Shown piece after piece: positions 11,793 to 21,604 of a stretch of 64,000 bases of DNA. This DNA comes from Corinectria fuckeliana. Lineage: Eukaryota > Ascomycota > Sordariomycetes > Hypocreales > Nectriaceae. The notes beneath the pieces were generated by a model, which was not told the DNA's origin, made no database searches, and worked only from the letters and a program-made list of their open reading frames with translations. A program made the translations under genes and the position numbers. Numbering within the stretch: position 1 is the first letter of the stretch; the number at the start of each line of letters is the position of its first letter. The stretch lies in NCBI GenBank assembly GCA_019137255.1, contig WPDH01000067.1:248001-312000 (forward strand), written 5' to 3'.

Positions 11793-12227
11793 ATGAACTC
11801 TGCCATGGCAACCCCCGAAGTCGACTCGACCACCGTGTCGCCAAACTCTAGCACCACCAGCTTCTTCTCCAACAACGCCATCAGCAAGGCGTCAACCGCA
11901 CAAACCACGCCCGCGTCCACCCCGGGCCTAAAGCCCGAAGAGGACTCCTGCGACACCTGCAAGATCGGCTCCAAGCCCCTTCCTGCTCTCCAGCGAGAGT
12001 TTCCCAAGCCGGCCCAGGATGTCGATGTCAAGTCCCTGCTAGAGCGACAGCCAGGTCGCTGGACCATCCAGGGCCAGATTGTTGCCAACCAGCAGCGAGC
12101 CAAGGCCAGGCTCACCGAAGAAGAGCTGAAAGAAAGACGCTTGCAAGATTTCGAGGCCGCAAAGAAGGATCTTCTCGCTTTCCATGGCGACCTTCGCTCG
12201 CCCCACCAGAGATCCTTGGAGATTTAG
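11793..12227 (+). CDS. Small unknown protein with CxxC and charged C-terminal half
   Basis: An uninterrupted 144-codon frame from the ATG at 11793. An upstream in-frame ATG at 11541 would add a segment that looks like translated leader, so I prefer 11793. The first 55 residues are Ser/Thr-rich and probably disordered. A CDTC pair follows at about residue 54. The second half reads like a conserved helical protein: VKSLLERQPGRWTIQGQIVA, then RLTEEELKERRLQDFEAAKK. I do not recognise the family. The orderly codon structure, leader and stop, and the position between two solid genes, support a real gene; the function is unknown. Confidence 0.65.
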   Translation: MNSAMATPEVDSTTVSPNSSTTSFFSNNAISKASTAQTTPASTPGLKPEEDSCDTCKIGSKPLPALQREFPKPAQDVDVKSLLERQPGRWTIQGQIVANQQRAKARLTEEELKERRLQDFEAAKKDLLAFHGDLRSPHQRSLEI

Positions 12228-12501
12228 GCTTTTTGTCATTGAGTTCCCATTACCGAATCTCGGTCTGGAGTTGCGCAACCTGATTAAGCGGGCGCGTTGA
12301 AGAGTTGGAGTTTATACCCATTGGTGTCAGATAACGAATCTATGATTGAATGAGGCCCGATAAGCGACGGCTATTGGTGTTGTGGATGCGGTGGAAAATT
12401 GATAAGGAGTGGTTATAGTAATTGAGGAGACCTAAAGCGACAGGCCGAGTATCGCCAGTTTGTACACTGCATAATAAATAGCCATGAAACATTCCATTGT
12501 G

Positions 12502-13259
12502 TCAAGCAAGGTCCGCAACAGATAAGACCCTACCACCTAGGGTGAATCCGTACGCAATAGCCGCAAAGAAAGTCGTCATGTTGATCAGGGAAGAAATAGC
12601 GTGAAGCACGCCAAACTTCTTGTTCAAGGCCTTCATCTCATCCGAGTAAGGGCCTGCCGAATACCAATCCTTACCATCTCGCTTCGCTGGAAACGAGTTA
12701 GCATTCACGTCACTCTAAATAGCAAGGGATTTAGACATACCCTGGCCACGTCGATCTTTCATAACTGTGGTCGTCGCAGGCAAGAGGACGACAAGGTTGA
12801 CAAGGCCAGTCACGAACATGGTCGCAATGGGCAGCAGTGAATGCCACCGAGCAAAGTCGCTCAGCAACCCGGAAACGCCGGAAGAAAGGCCAATCAGCGA
12901 GTTACCAGGGAAGGTGAGGGCCAACGCAACGGGCAGGGCCGTTTGCAATCCGAAGTAGATGGGGAAGAGCTTTTGCTGGACCGCTGAGAAAGCCGGGCGG
13001 TCAACCGTCCTGAACATGACGATGCCATTGATGAAGGTCTGTCGGATCGTGAGCAGGCGGTCGATGCACTGAGGACAATTAGAAGTGAGAAGAGCGTTCT
13101 CTTACATGGAAGAAAGATGTTCCCAAAAGGGTTCCGTAGCTGTTAGGTAGATGGTGAGCAATTGTCTGAATGCGTACCACATTGCAAGGTGAGGGGTGCT
13201 CACGAGATGATATGGTACGGAGCCACCGAGAAAACAACTGCGCTCACTGTGCTTGCCAT
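12502..13259 (-). CDS. DUF4149 (TMEM205-like) membrane protein
   Basis: Four exons (13259-13204, 13139-13106, 13038-12741, 12686-12502) join to 190 residues. The protein begins MASTVSAVVFSVAPYHIISY and has four hydrophobic spans: GTLLGTSFFHTFINGIVMF, YFGLQTALPVALALTF, LLPIATMFVTGLVNLVVLL and INMTTFFAAIAYGFTLGG. Between spans one and two lies the diagnostic RTVDRPAFSAVQQKLFPIYF. Fungal DUF4149 proteins are predicted organelle membrane proteins without a proven role. The second exon is 34 bases, so the model depends on splice signals. It is divergent from KU80 across 362 bases. Confidence 0.88.
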
Positions 13260-13621
13260 TGTGTTGCTGTGTTACAGTTCAATGCGGATTCAAGAGGAGG
13301 AAATGGATACAACGCAATGAATGATGGAATCATCAATTTTGACAACGCGGGAGGTGTTGCATCCGAGGCAAACAGGTGACGTCGGACATCTTTCCCGAGT
13401 CACATGACTTCGTGGCTTGGACGCGTCTCTTGGCACAGGCTCATCTCACCCGCTTCAGCTCATGGGGGCCTTCTGCCTAATTAGGGACTAGGATTTAACA
13501 TGAGAACACGACGACGGGCGGAATTCGTTTAAAACGCCACCCTCCCAGAAACAAAGACATCGGCAACATCAGGTCTCGTCCGTAAATAACAAAAAAGTGT
13601 TCTCTACACAACCCAACCAAG
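13260..13621. promoter_or_regulatory. Divergent promoter between the DUF4149 gene and KU80
   Basis: A 362-base interval between two outward-facing ATGs. It holds ACGCGT at 13421-13426 (about 196 bases before the KU80 ATG) and an A-rich, CAACCAAG-type leader just before KU80. No coding frame is credible. Confidence 0.55.
13421..13426. promoter_or_regulatory. ACGCGT box upstream of KU80
   Basis: Same hexamer as found upstream of TOP3. It could be an MBF-type site giving S-phase or damage timing; this rests on motif identity only. Confidence 0.28.
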
Positions 13622-16072
13622 ATGGCTGAAAAGGAAGCGACCGTGTTCATCTTGGACTTGGGCTCGTCCATGGCCCAGACTCACAATGGCAGGGAAGAGT
13701 CAGACCTCGACTGGAGTATGCGATATGTGTGGGACAAAATTACCGATACTGTGGCCGCAAGCCGCAAGACCCTTTGCGTCGGAGTACTGGGGTTGAGAAC
13801 CGACGATACTGACAACACGCTGGACGCGGATGAAGGATACGAAAATATCTCAGTGCTGCAAGGACTAGGACCCATGACCATGACGTCCTTAAGAGACTTG
13901 CAGGCGAAGATCAAGCCAAGCGGCACTGAAATCGGCGACGCCATCTCGGCTATTGTCGTAGCCGTGGACATGATTGACACCTTCACCAAGAAGCTGAAAT
14001 GGAACCGCAAAATCGTCCTCGTTACCGACGGTCAGGGCCCAATCGACGGCGATGATATCAGCGAAATTTCAAAGAAAATGAACGACTCGAACATCCAGCT
14101 GACGGTCCTGTAAGCTAGTTTCCATTGTCATGACTAGGCTCTACTGACAACGCACAGGGGCGTGGATTTTGATGACCCCGAATATGGCTTCAAGGAAGAG
14201 GACAAATCCACCGTCAAGGTTAGAGTATCGATCGCTGTGTTTGTCTTACACGCTATTGACCGCGCTTTTAGTCCGAGAATGAGAAAACTCTTCGGTCGCT
14301 GGCCAACGACTGCGAGAACGGCATCTTTGCGTCTATCGTGGAAGCAATCGACGAGATTGACACTCCCCGAGTCAAGGCCGTGAAGCCTTACAAGACCTTC
14401 GACGGCGCGCTGACGCTCGGAGACCCGAAAAAGTTTCCGGCCGCAATGAGCATTAATGTTGAAAGATATTTCAAGACACATCTCGCCCGACCACTTACGG
14501 CTACCACCGTGGTTGTCAAGTCCGAACAAGGCGTAGGGTCTCAGTCTACCCAAACGATGGAAGGCGATGAAATGGAAGGCGTCGAGTTCTCCGCCGTGAA
14601 GCAAGCACGATCATACAAGGTCAACGACCCCGATGCACCAGGCGGCAAGCGGGACGTTGAATTCGAGGATCTCGCAAAGGGGTTCGAGTATGGCCGAACA
14701 GCGGTGCATATCAGCGAGTCAGAACACAACATAACCAAAATCGAAACCCACAAGAGCTTTTCAATCGTTGGCTTTATTCCATCGGCGAAGGTAGGCTATC
14801 CCCATTTTACCGCGGGCAACTGCTGATACTGGTTTAGTACGAGCCGTTTCTGAACATGGGCGAGGTTTGCGTTACCGTAGCTCGGAAGTCTGATGCCAAA
14901 TCGGGAGTCGCCCTCTCATCACTTATTTGGGCACTCTCCGAACTTGAGTCGTATGCGGTAGCTCGAATTGTCCCCAAAGACGATAAAGACCCTCAGTTGG
15001 TGCTACTGGCACCAAATATCGAACCGGATCTGGAGTGCTTGTTCGATGTTCCCTTGCCCTTCGCGGAAGACATTCGGAGCTACCAGTTTCCTCCTCTAGA
15101 TCGGGTCATCACAGTCACTGGCCAGACGCTCACCAAGCATCGTTTGCTACCAACGGACGAACTCAACGACGCCATGAGTGACTTTGTGGATGCCATGGAT
15201 CTCTCAACATATGGAATCGATGATGAAGGGTATGTTGTTCCCTCATGATGATACCCCTCACTAACCTTTTTACTTAGAAACCCCGCGGAATACGTTCCCA
15301 TCGATGATACGTACAACCCAACAATTCATCGTATCAACCATGCAGTGAAGTCGCGAGCAATCCATCCCGACAAGCCCATCGCTGATACACCATCCATTCT
15401 ATTGCGCTTCGCATCACCGCCCGAGGACTTGATAGAAAAGGTTCAGAGCAAGCTGAATGCTTTGGTTGAAGCAGCCGAGGTCAAGAAGGGTATGTTCTTG
15501 CTATATGCGCGAGGGATCAAGCTGACCGAGATGAAGTCCCACCGAAAGCCAAGGGCAAACGTACAAGAGAAACAGTCAAGCCTATTTCCGGCCTCGACGT
15601 GGATGCCCTCCTTGGCGAAGAGAAGAAGGGTAACATCGACCCAGATAATGCAGTACCTAGCTTCAAGCAGTTTCTGGCAGCCACCGAAGAGCTCTCGGAG
15701 ATTGAGGAAGCTACTAAGCAGATGGGAGACATTATCAACACACTCATCACGGAGAGCTTTGGGGACAGCAAATACGCCCGAGCCGTGGAGTATCTAGCCG
15801 TGATGCGGGAGGAGCTCATCAACCTAGAGGAACCAGGACTGTACAACGCGTTTGTGCGGGACATGAAGAAGAAGCTACTTTCAGGAGCTTTAGGCGGTGA
15901 CAGGCGAGATTTTTGGTTCAAAATGAGGTGGACGAGGATGGGTTTGATTGACAAGAACCAGTCAGAGGTGTCGGATGTCACGTCCGAAGAGGCTGACGAG
16001 GTGAGCACCCAAATTTGGATACGCGAATCGCTGTTCATGCTAACGCAAACACAGTTCTACAAGTCGAGGTAG
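13622..16072 (+). CDS. KU80: Ku80 subunit of the Ku DNA end-binding complex
   Basis: Seven exons: 13622-14109, 14158-14218, 14272-14790, 14838-15229, 15278-15489, 15531-16000 and 16055-16072, for 719 residues. The N-terminal von Willebrand A-like domain starts ATVFILDLGSSMAQ and includes RKIVLVTDGQGPI. The Ku core beta-barrel follows (FSIVGFIPSAK, then YEPFLNMGEVCVTVAR). A C-terminal arm and helical Ku80-specific domain contain ISGLDVDALLGEEKKG and the AVEYLAVMREELINLEEP region. Ku70/Ku80 rings load on double-strand breaks and recruit ligase IV for non-homologous end joining; Ku also protects telomeres. Loss of this gene (mus-52 in Neurospora) raises homologous integration. Intron 5 is only 41 bases and the last coding exon 18 bases. 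Confidence 0.96.
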
Positions 16073-16599
16073 GGAGTGTATCATGCCATGCATCTCTCCG
16101 CCGTTGCGTTTTGCTTAGGTATTTAGATGGAGTTGTTATTGTCAAACATTCACTGTGTAACCCAAGCACCTGCACCCCGGCAATTTGTTTGTTCATTAAT
16201 TAGGTGCAAAACATAAGCTTGCGCGCCTCGAACAATCAAGGACAAATAAAACATGCACTTGATGTGACTCATTACTATGATTGCTGCCTAGGTGTTGGTG
16301 AATGGGTGTTTATTTGTCCTACTCATGCCAATTATGCACCCAATCCTAATCGTGCCTAAGGTTTGCTAAGGCGCCTGTGGCTTTACCTAGCAACGTCGTA
16401 CCTGCCTACCCGCCTGCACCTCCTTCCTTACCTTCCCTCTAATCCACGTCAACGTCTCGACGACAAATCCAAAGACGGATCTCCTCTCTTGCATCTCAAC
16501 AACATCCCTACGCTACATCGCCTTGGCGCTGCGAAGTCGTCTGTGTCGCCATCCATCAGCATCCTCTCTGGTTCACTTCTCAAAGAAAGCTTGGACACC
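16073..16599. other. KU80 3' flank and leader of the exonuclease gene
   Basis: 527 bases. The second half (from about 16370) is pyrimidine-rich and open in frame with the next gene from an ATG at 16363, but the translated sequence is a Leu/Ser/Pro mixture typical of leader sequence, so I treat it as 5' UTR. Confidence 0.5.
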
Positions 16600-18289
16600 A
16601 TGCCTCTTGAACAACGTATGGAATGCATGTCTCTCGAGGATCGCTTGGAGAAGCTCCAGGCCCTTCTCGGCCAGGGAGTAAGCCTAGTCGAGCCCCAAGA
16701 AGACGCGGAGCCACCTGAGTTCCTGATCCATGGGGGACCGGGCTTGATCCAACTGGCATCGACAGCTGATTCGAATTCGCAAAACCAGGGGGGTCCAGAG
16801 AATCTGCCTAACTCGTCTAGCCTCGATTCTGGTCACCAGTCCTCACAACGCTCACACTCGGACGGAGCCCAGGACCGAGAGCGAGCTATGCGGCGCGAGA
16901 AAGCATTCGACAAGTCAAGTTTTCGCGCTGGCGAGCCACTTCAAAAGAGTGCAGTCTTCTGTCCCTTGAAGGTGATGGTCACGTATCCCGAGCGATTCAT
17001 CGGAAAAGCAAACAAACCCCTGGTACGTTTCTTGTCAAACGCTTGTGGCGTTTAGTCACTGACGATCGCGCAGGCGAAACCCTACTTTACTACGATTTTG
17101 AAGGACAGAGTCTGGGACTTGTAGGAAATACTGTTCATAACTGGTGTTCAACGCTAACTGCCTTAGCTTTTATCTGCACGATCCAAAAGAACCCTCCCGG
17201 GATCCATACCTCTTGGTACCGACGGCGCAATTCGCAGTGTTCCTAGATGATGTCAACGCCGAGCTTGGCATTTCTCTCACAATCCCGGAAGGAGTCCACG
17301 AGAGCAAGTTTGCCATGGAGTTTGCTCAAGGAGGCGCACCCCGTCCACGGTATCTCAGACGATCCGAAGACGACACGGCGCTGGAGGTTAGACCCTGGCC
17401 CCAGATCGACGAAGGCGATATTGCCCGCTTCAAGTCTGCCACGCAGACAACGAAAGATGGCTGGAACGCGAAGATGAAGTTAGTCAAGACTGGTCTCACT
17501 GCGGCGGGGAGCAAGGGAAACGGCGAAAAAGCTGCTCGAAAGAAACGTGACCGACAGCAAATGCTTCTTGACACGCAAGCGTATCTTGGCTTGAGAAGCA
17601 CGTCGGCAGCTCTAGATGTGGTCTTCATCTGTGTGGACGTTGAGGCAATCGAGAGGCCACCAAACCCCATCTCGGAAATCGGATTCGCGGTTTTAGACAC
17701 AAGGGACATTCGCAACGTTACTCCTGGTTTGTGTGGTGAAAATTGGCGGACTTGCATCAATTGCCACCATCTCAGAGTCTGGGAATATGCGGGATTGAGA
17801 AACCACCAATACGTGCATGGGTGCCCTGATTTGTTTGACTTTGGGTAAGAAATATGCTCCGGAGCCTTAAAGACCTAAACACTAACACACTTCAGCACAA
17901 GCACATTTCCACGCAAGGTTCACGTCCGAAGGGAGATAATGACGATTTTTGCGCCATACATCAATGCGTCTCGAAACATTGTCATCGTTGGCCACGACAT
18001 TTATCAGGATATTGGATACCTTTCAACCCTTGGCGTGAATCTGCTCGGCTTGAACAACCTCGTCGGTCAGATTGACACACAAGGCATTCACCAGGCGTGG
18101 CGGGATGGGACGAACGGAAAGGGCTTAGGCAAGGTCCTCTCGGAATTGGAAATCCCGAACAAAAACCTTCACAACGCCGGGAACGACGCCTACTACACAG
18201 TTTGCGTCATGTTGGGCATTGCTATGGAACAAATGCGGGAGCAAGAGACTGAGCTCAAGGAGAAAAAGGGTGGTTCCACGCAACAGTAG
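16600..18289 (+). CDS. Gfd2/YDR514C-like DEDDh 3'-5' exonuclease, candidate QDE-2-interacting protein (QIP)
   Basis: Four exons (16600-17022, 17074-17120, 17167-17844, 17896-18289) give 513 residues. The N-terminal 110 residues are disordered. A conserved middle (FCPLKVMVTYPERFIGKANK to about residue 270) precedes a Lys/Arg-rich linker. The C-terminal domain has all DEDDh elements: D-x-E in VFICVDVEAIE (about 315), Asp in IVIVGHDIYQDIGYL (about 415) and H-x4-D in HNAGNDAYYT (about 475). This layout matches the fungal Gfd2/YDR514C-like family that includes Neurospora QIP, which strips the passenger strand from small RNAs bound to the Argonaute QDE-2. Whether this is QIP itself or a paralogue is inference. 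An upstream in-frame ATG exists at 16363. Confidence 0.8.
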
Positions 18290-18624
18290 CAGCCGAGAAG
18301 GTGTGGGATAGCGAGAAGAGAGCGGGCACATGTTGCCCTGTTTCTATGTATTGATACAGCATTCAGCTAATGATAGCTCGACGGCGCACTCATTCCATGA
18401 CTTTGCCCTTGTTCTAAGGAGCTTCCGTATAAACCACAAAACGCCATCGCTGTAGAAACAAGTACTATACACTATGCACACGCATTGAGCTACACCTATG
18501 CCGCAACACTAGTCGGCCATCAGGTGTTATCGCATCTTGACTAGGCGACGATCGGGCGGCGGGGGGGGGACCAGGTGGATTGGTTGGTTGGTTGATTGAT
18601 TGATTGATTGTGGCGTGGAGAAAA
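18290..18624. other. Convergent 3' flank between the exonuclease gene and PAM18
   Basis: 335 bases between two converging genes, holding both terminators. It contains a nine-base G run (18561-18569) and a TTGG/TTGA tetranucleotide repeat at 18580-18610 that falls just after the PAM18 stop codon. Confidence 0.6.
18580..18610. repeat. TTGG/TTGA tetranucleotide microsatellite
   Basis: Three TTGG units followed by four TTGA units, in the probable 3' UTR of PAM18. Likely polymorphic in length. Confidence 0.85.
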
Positions 18625-19059
18625 TCATGTATGTTTGTCCAAGAACTCCTTTGCTTCGTTGACCTTGGTTGCTAGGTAGGGGCTTCCGCCTCGATCGGGG
18701 TGGTTCAACAGCATGAGGTTTCGGTGGGCCTTGCGGACCTTGTCTTTGCTCATGGAGCGCTCACTGCCAGCATTGTTAGTAGGTTGATGGGGTAAAGGGA
18801 CAATGTCGTGGGCGAGACCTACTTGAGCGAAAGGATGAGAGAAGCCTCCTTCTTGGTCATCTTGGCCTCGAAGCCGCCCTTGTAGAAGGCCTTACCCATG
18901 GCACCAACGCCACCGCGCGAACGTCTCCATGCGACGAGACCAGCTCGACCCTGCGATGCTTGGTTAGAGGTCGGCGAGTGGCAGGGTATAGCAGCGACGT
19001 GGACTTACCAGGAAGGCTGCAGCGGCAGCACCAGCACCCCAGGCGATAACGGAAGCCAT
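18625..19059 (-). CDS. PAM18: PAM18/TIM14, J-protein of the mitochondrial import motor
   Basis: Three exons (19059-19009, 18950-18823, 18763-18625) give 105 residues, the usual size of the short Pezizomycotina form. The N-terminus MASVIAWGAGAAAAAFL begins one membrane span. The matrix J-like domain follows, with LNERSMSKDKVRKAHRNLML and the invariant HPD in NHPDRGGSPYLATKVNEAKE. The protein stimulates the ATPase of mitochondrial Hsp70 at the TIM23 channel so that preproteins are pulled into the matrix; Pam16 is its partner. It is divergent from RLP24, with 294 bases between the ATGs, a pairing of mitochondrial import with ribosome assembly that may be co-regulated. Confidence 0.96.
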
Positions 19060-19353
19060 TTTCGTAGTCGGAATCAAGTCGCAAGACACGGGTCGAATTT
19101 TGGGTATTGGAGATCTCGGGATCTTAATGGCAAATCGGCAACTTGCTGAAGTTTTCCCACAGTACGCCCGGCGCAGACCGGAGGCAGCGGGGGATTTGTT
19201 TCTCCGGGTCCCTATCGATTGCGGACGGGACCCGCACTGGTGGGTGGCCGAACAAAAATTTCTTGAGAGGGACGTAAAAGTGCGGTATCACCAGCGGGGC
19301 CGGAAGACGAACAATTGAAACTGTTTGGGTCTTGAGACCACCACAGCGTCAAA

Positions 19354-20238
19354 ATGAGGTGAGCTTTGGCATATGGCGAGCTACTGGGCAAGGCTATCGA
19401 GCGTGTTGAGTTTCGAGTCATCAGACTCTGCGCTCAGTGCGAGAGAGCTGCTTTGCTCTGGGGCGGGAGATGCCGTCCCTATCTTCAAGGCCAACGGCTA
19501 ACCAATTGCTTCAGAATCGAGACCTGTTACTTTTGCAGTCGCCCTGCGTACCCCAGTAAGGGTATTACCTTTGTTCGCAACGATGCGCGAGTTTTCCGCT
19601 TCTGCCGCAGCAAATGCCACAAGAACGTACGTCTACAGACATGACGGCGGACCAGTTGACGGAGCAATGGATCACTAACGACGGGCCCCCTCCTACAGTT
19701 CAAGATGAAGCGCAACCCCCGCAAGCTCAAGTGGACGAAGGCCTTCCGAAAGGCGGCGGGCAAGGAGATGACGGTCGACTCGACGCTGCAGTTCGCGGTC
19801 CGCCGCAACGAGCCCGTCCGCTACGACCGCGAGCTCATGGGCAAGACGCTCAAGGCCATGGAGCGCGTGTCGGAGATCCGCTCCCGCCGCGAGCGCGTCT
19901 TCTACAAGAAGCGCATGTCGGGCAAGAAGGAGCGCGAGCTGGCGATCGCCCGCAAGCTGGTCGCCGAGAACGAGCACCTGCTGCCCCGCCTCCGCGGCAG
20001 CGAGAAGAAGCGCCTGCGCGAGCAGGGCCTCACCGATGCGGAGATCGACGAGGTCGAGCCGGAGCGCGAGCGCGCCAAGGCCTTTGGTGGCGAGCAGAAG
20101 CGGGTCGCCATTGCCCTGGAGCACGACGACGAGGATGAGGACGACGAGGATGCTGAGCAGGATGGCATGGAGGACGACGAGGACGAGGACGACGTTGACG
20201 TTGATGTCGAGGGCATGGACGTGGATGTGGAGGCTTGA
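19354..20238 (+). CDS. RLP24: Ribosome biogenesis protein RLP24
   Basis: Three exons: a five-base first exon (ATG AG at 19354-19358), 19515-19626 and 19699-20238, giving 218 residues. The L24e-type zinc ribbon is present (ETCYFCSRPAYPSKGITFVR, then FRFCRSKCHKNF), then the basic MKRNPRKLKWTKAFRKAAGK block and FAVRRNEPVRYDREL. The C-terminal 50 residues are Asp/Glu-rich with a DVDVDVEGMDVDVEA ending. RLP24 holds the place of ribosomal protein eL24 on pre-60S particles in nucleolus and cytoplasm; the AAA ATPase Drg1/Afg2 later removes it through its C-terminus. GC content and Arg codon use rise sharply in exon 3, as expected for a highly expressed gene. Confidence 0.96.
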
Positions 20239-20929
20239 TTGAAGCCGGTAGCCACGGGCCGTGAAAGTGAGAGCCGAGAGCCAGAGATCCAAAAAATTGC
20301 ACGTGCCCAGGGAAGAAGGGCATTGAAGGGGCGGGCGTTATGGTGTTTTGATTCGAGGCATACCACGGGCGTTGGGATATACTGGCTTCTGGTGCAGTAC
20401 GATACACAGTCAACACAGTGCAACAAGACGGGGCGGGGGGGGCTTTGTGACGAGGTGGGATCGGTCCGGTTGATTCGGGGATCAACGTCCTCCAGCCTGA
20501 CTCGAAGGATGGGACTGAGTAGCTTTCAGCAGCTAGCGAGGGTGTGATTTGGTGAAGCCAACCACCAGCAAGTCAGTCAGCTGGCCCCCTCCCCCCTTTG
20601 TGGTGTCTCGAGGAGTCCCCTCAGAGCCGTCTTGAGGTGTCTCAACGGGTGTCTCGACAAAAGAATGCGGGAAATCCACGAAGCGCCATATTGCTTGCCT
20701 ATACTCTATACTTCGTACATATAAACAGAGTTCTACCGGGATTCATGACAGCAAATACGAAGTACTGCGTACGTGAGAGACAATTTCAACGTAATTAGTA
20801 CCTAGTTGAGTGGAGGCCAGGGAGTCAGCAGGTTGACCTCAAACCAGGACGACTAGTGACGATCCCTCGGCGCCTACTTCGTAGATATGTATTTAGCAGC
20901 ACAAATCTCGCGAGTTTGTTGGAAGCCCG
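20239..20929. other. RLP24 3' flank and AT-rich spacer up to the MITE
   Basis: No coding frame is credible. The first 350 bases are GC-rich, then composition turns AT-rich with TACTTCGTAC-type motifs near 20715 and 20875. This marks the edge of the accessory patch. Confidence 0.5.
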
Positions 20930-20937
20930 TTAATTAG
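20930..20937. repeat. Left copy of the 8-bp target duplication TTAATTAG
   Basis: Exact match to 21521-21528 on the other side of the MITE, same orientation. Confidence 0.75.
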
Positions 20938-21520
20938 GAGTCTTGCTATTCGCACAACACACGTGATTTCCCGGCATCTTCAGCCAATCAGCGCTGTCAT
21001 AGCTACGTGACATCAACCGCACCACATCTTCAATCGCGCCGCAGCTTCAATCGAACAACCGTCACTGCCACCGTCGCCGCCGCCTGTGGCTGCCTTTGCG
21101 GCTGCCTCTGCCGCTGTCGAAGTTATGGTCGCAATCGCATATAAATGTTATATGCAGAGAAATGGCCTAAAGACAGGGCAGGAGCGCGTTTTATCAGGTA
21201 AGAGGTGACCCCTTTGTACAGTGGCCGCAGCGGCTGCAGCGCGCTAGTTACAGTGGTTATAGTGGTTGTAGCGCGTTAGTAAGGGCGACCACAGCGCATT
21301 AGCCGCTATAAGGTCGGGGCGTCTGTCGCATTGCTTCAATTGACTAGAGATGTGTTTTTTGGGCTCTTTTGCGTGGTGCTGTGATGTATTTATTACATTC
21401 TCTGCTGCCTAGTCTATAGTAAATTAGGAGGGAAGATTGAGAAGCGCGGGGTTGAAAGATGGGAAAAGGTCACGTATGCTGTGTGATTAGTAAAGTGATG
21501 TTGTGCGAATAGCAAGACTC
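20938..21520. mobile_element. Non-autonomous hAT-like MITE, 583 bp
   Basis: Both ends carry the same 22 bases in inverted orientation: GAGTCTTGCTATTCGCACAACA at 20938-20959 and its exact complement at 21499-21520. The element is flanked by identical eight-base direct repeats TTAATTAG (20930-20937 and 21521-21528). Eight-base duplications are typical of hAT-superfamily transposases. The interior has no transposase; it has degenerate GGCTGC/GGCTGT-type and GTAGCGCGTTAG/GCAGCGCGCTAG-type repeats. Perfect terminal repeats and target duplication suggest a fairly recent insertion. Because TTAATTA is itself near-palindromic, a shorter duplication with longer inverted repeats is the main alternative. 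Confidence 0.8.
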
Positions 21521-21528
21521 TTAATTAG
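21521..21528. repeat. Right copy of the 8-bp target duplication TTAATTAG
   Basis: Exact match to 20930-20937, same orientation, directly abutting the right inverted repeat. Confidence 0.75.
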
Positions 21529-21604
21529 ATCAAATGTGTGTGTCTCACAATTACAGTTGCCATTTCCCACCCATTTCCCACCCATGATCCGTAAGTCCGT
21601 CATA

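Noticed and set aside
19693..20485. Minus-strand frames opposite RLP24
   Set aside because: Repetitive Ser, Leu/Val or Arg text from the complement of the acidic tail; not coding.
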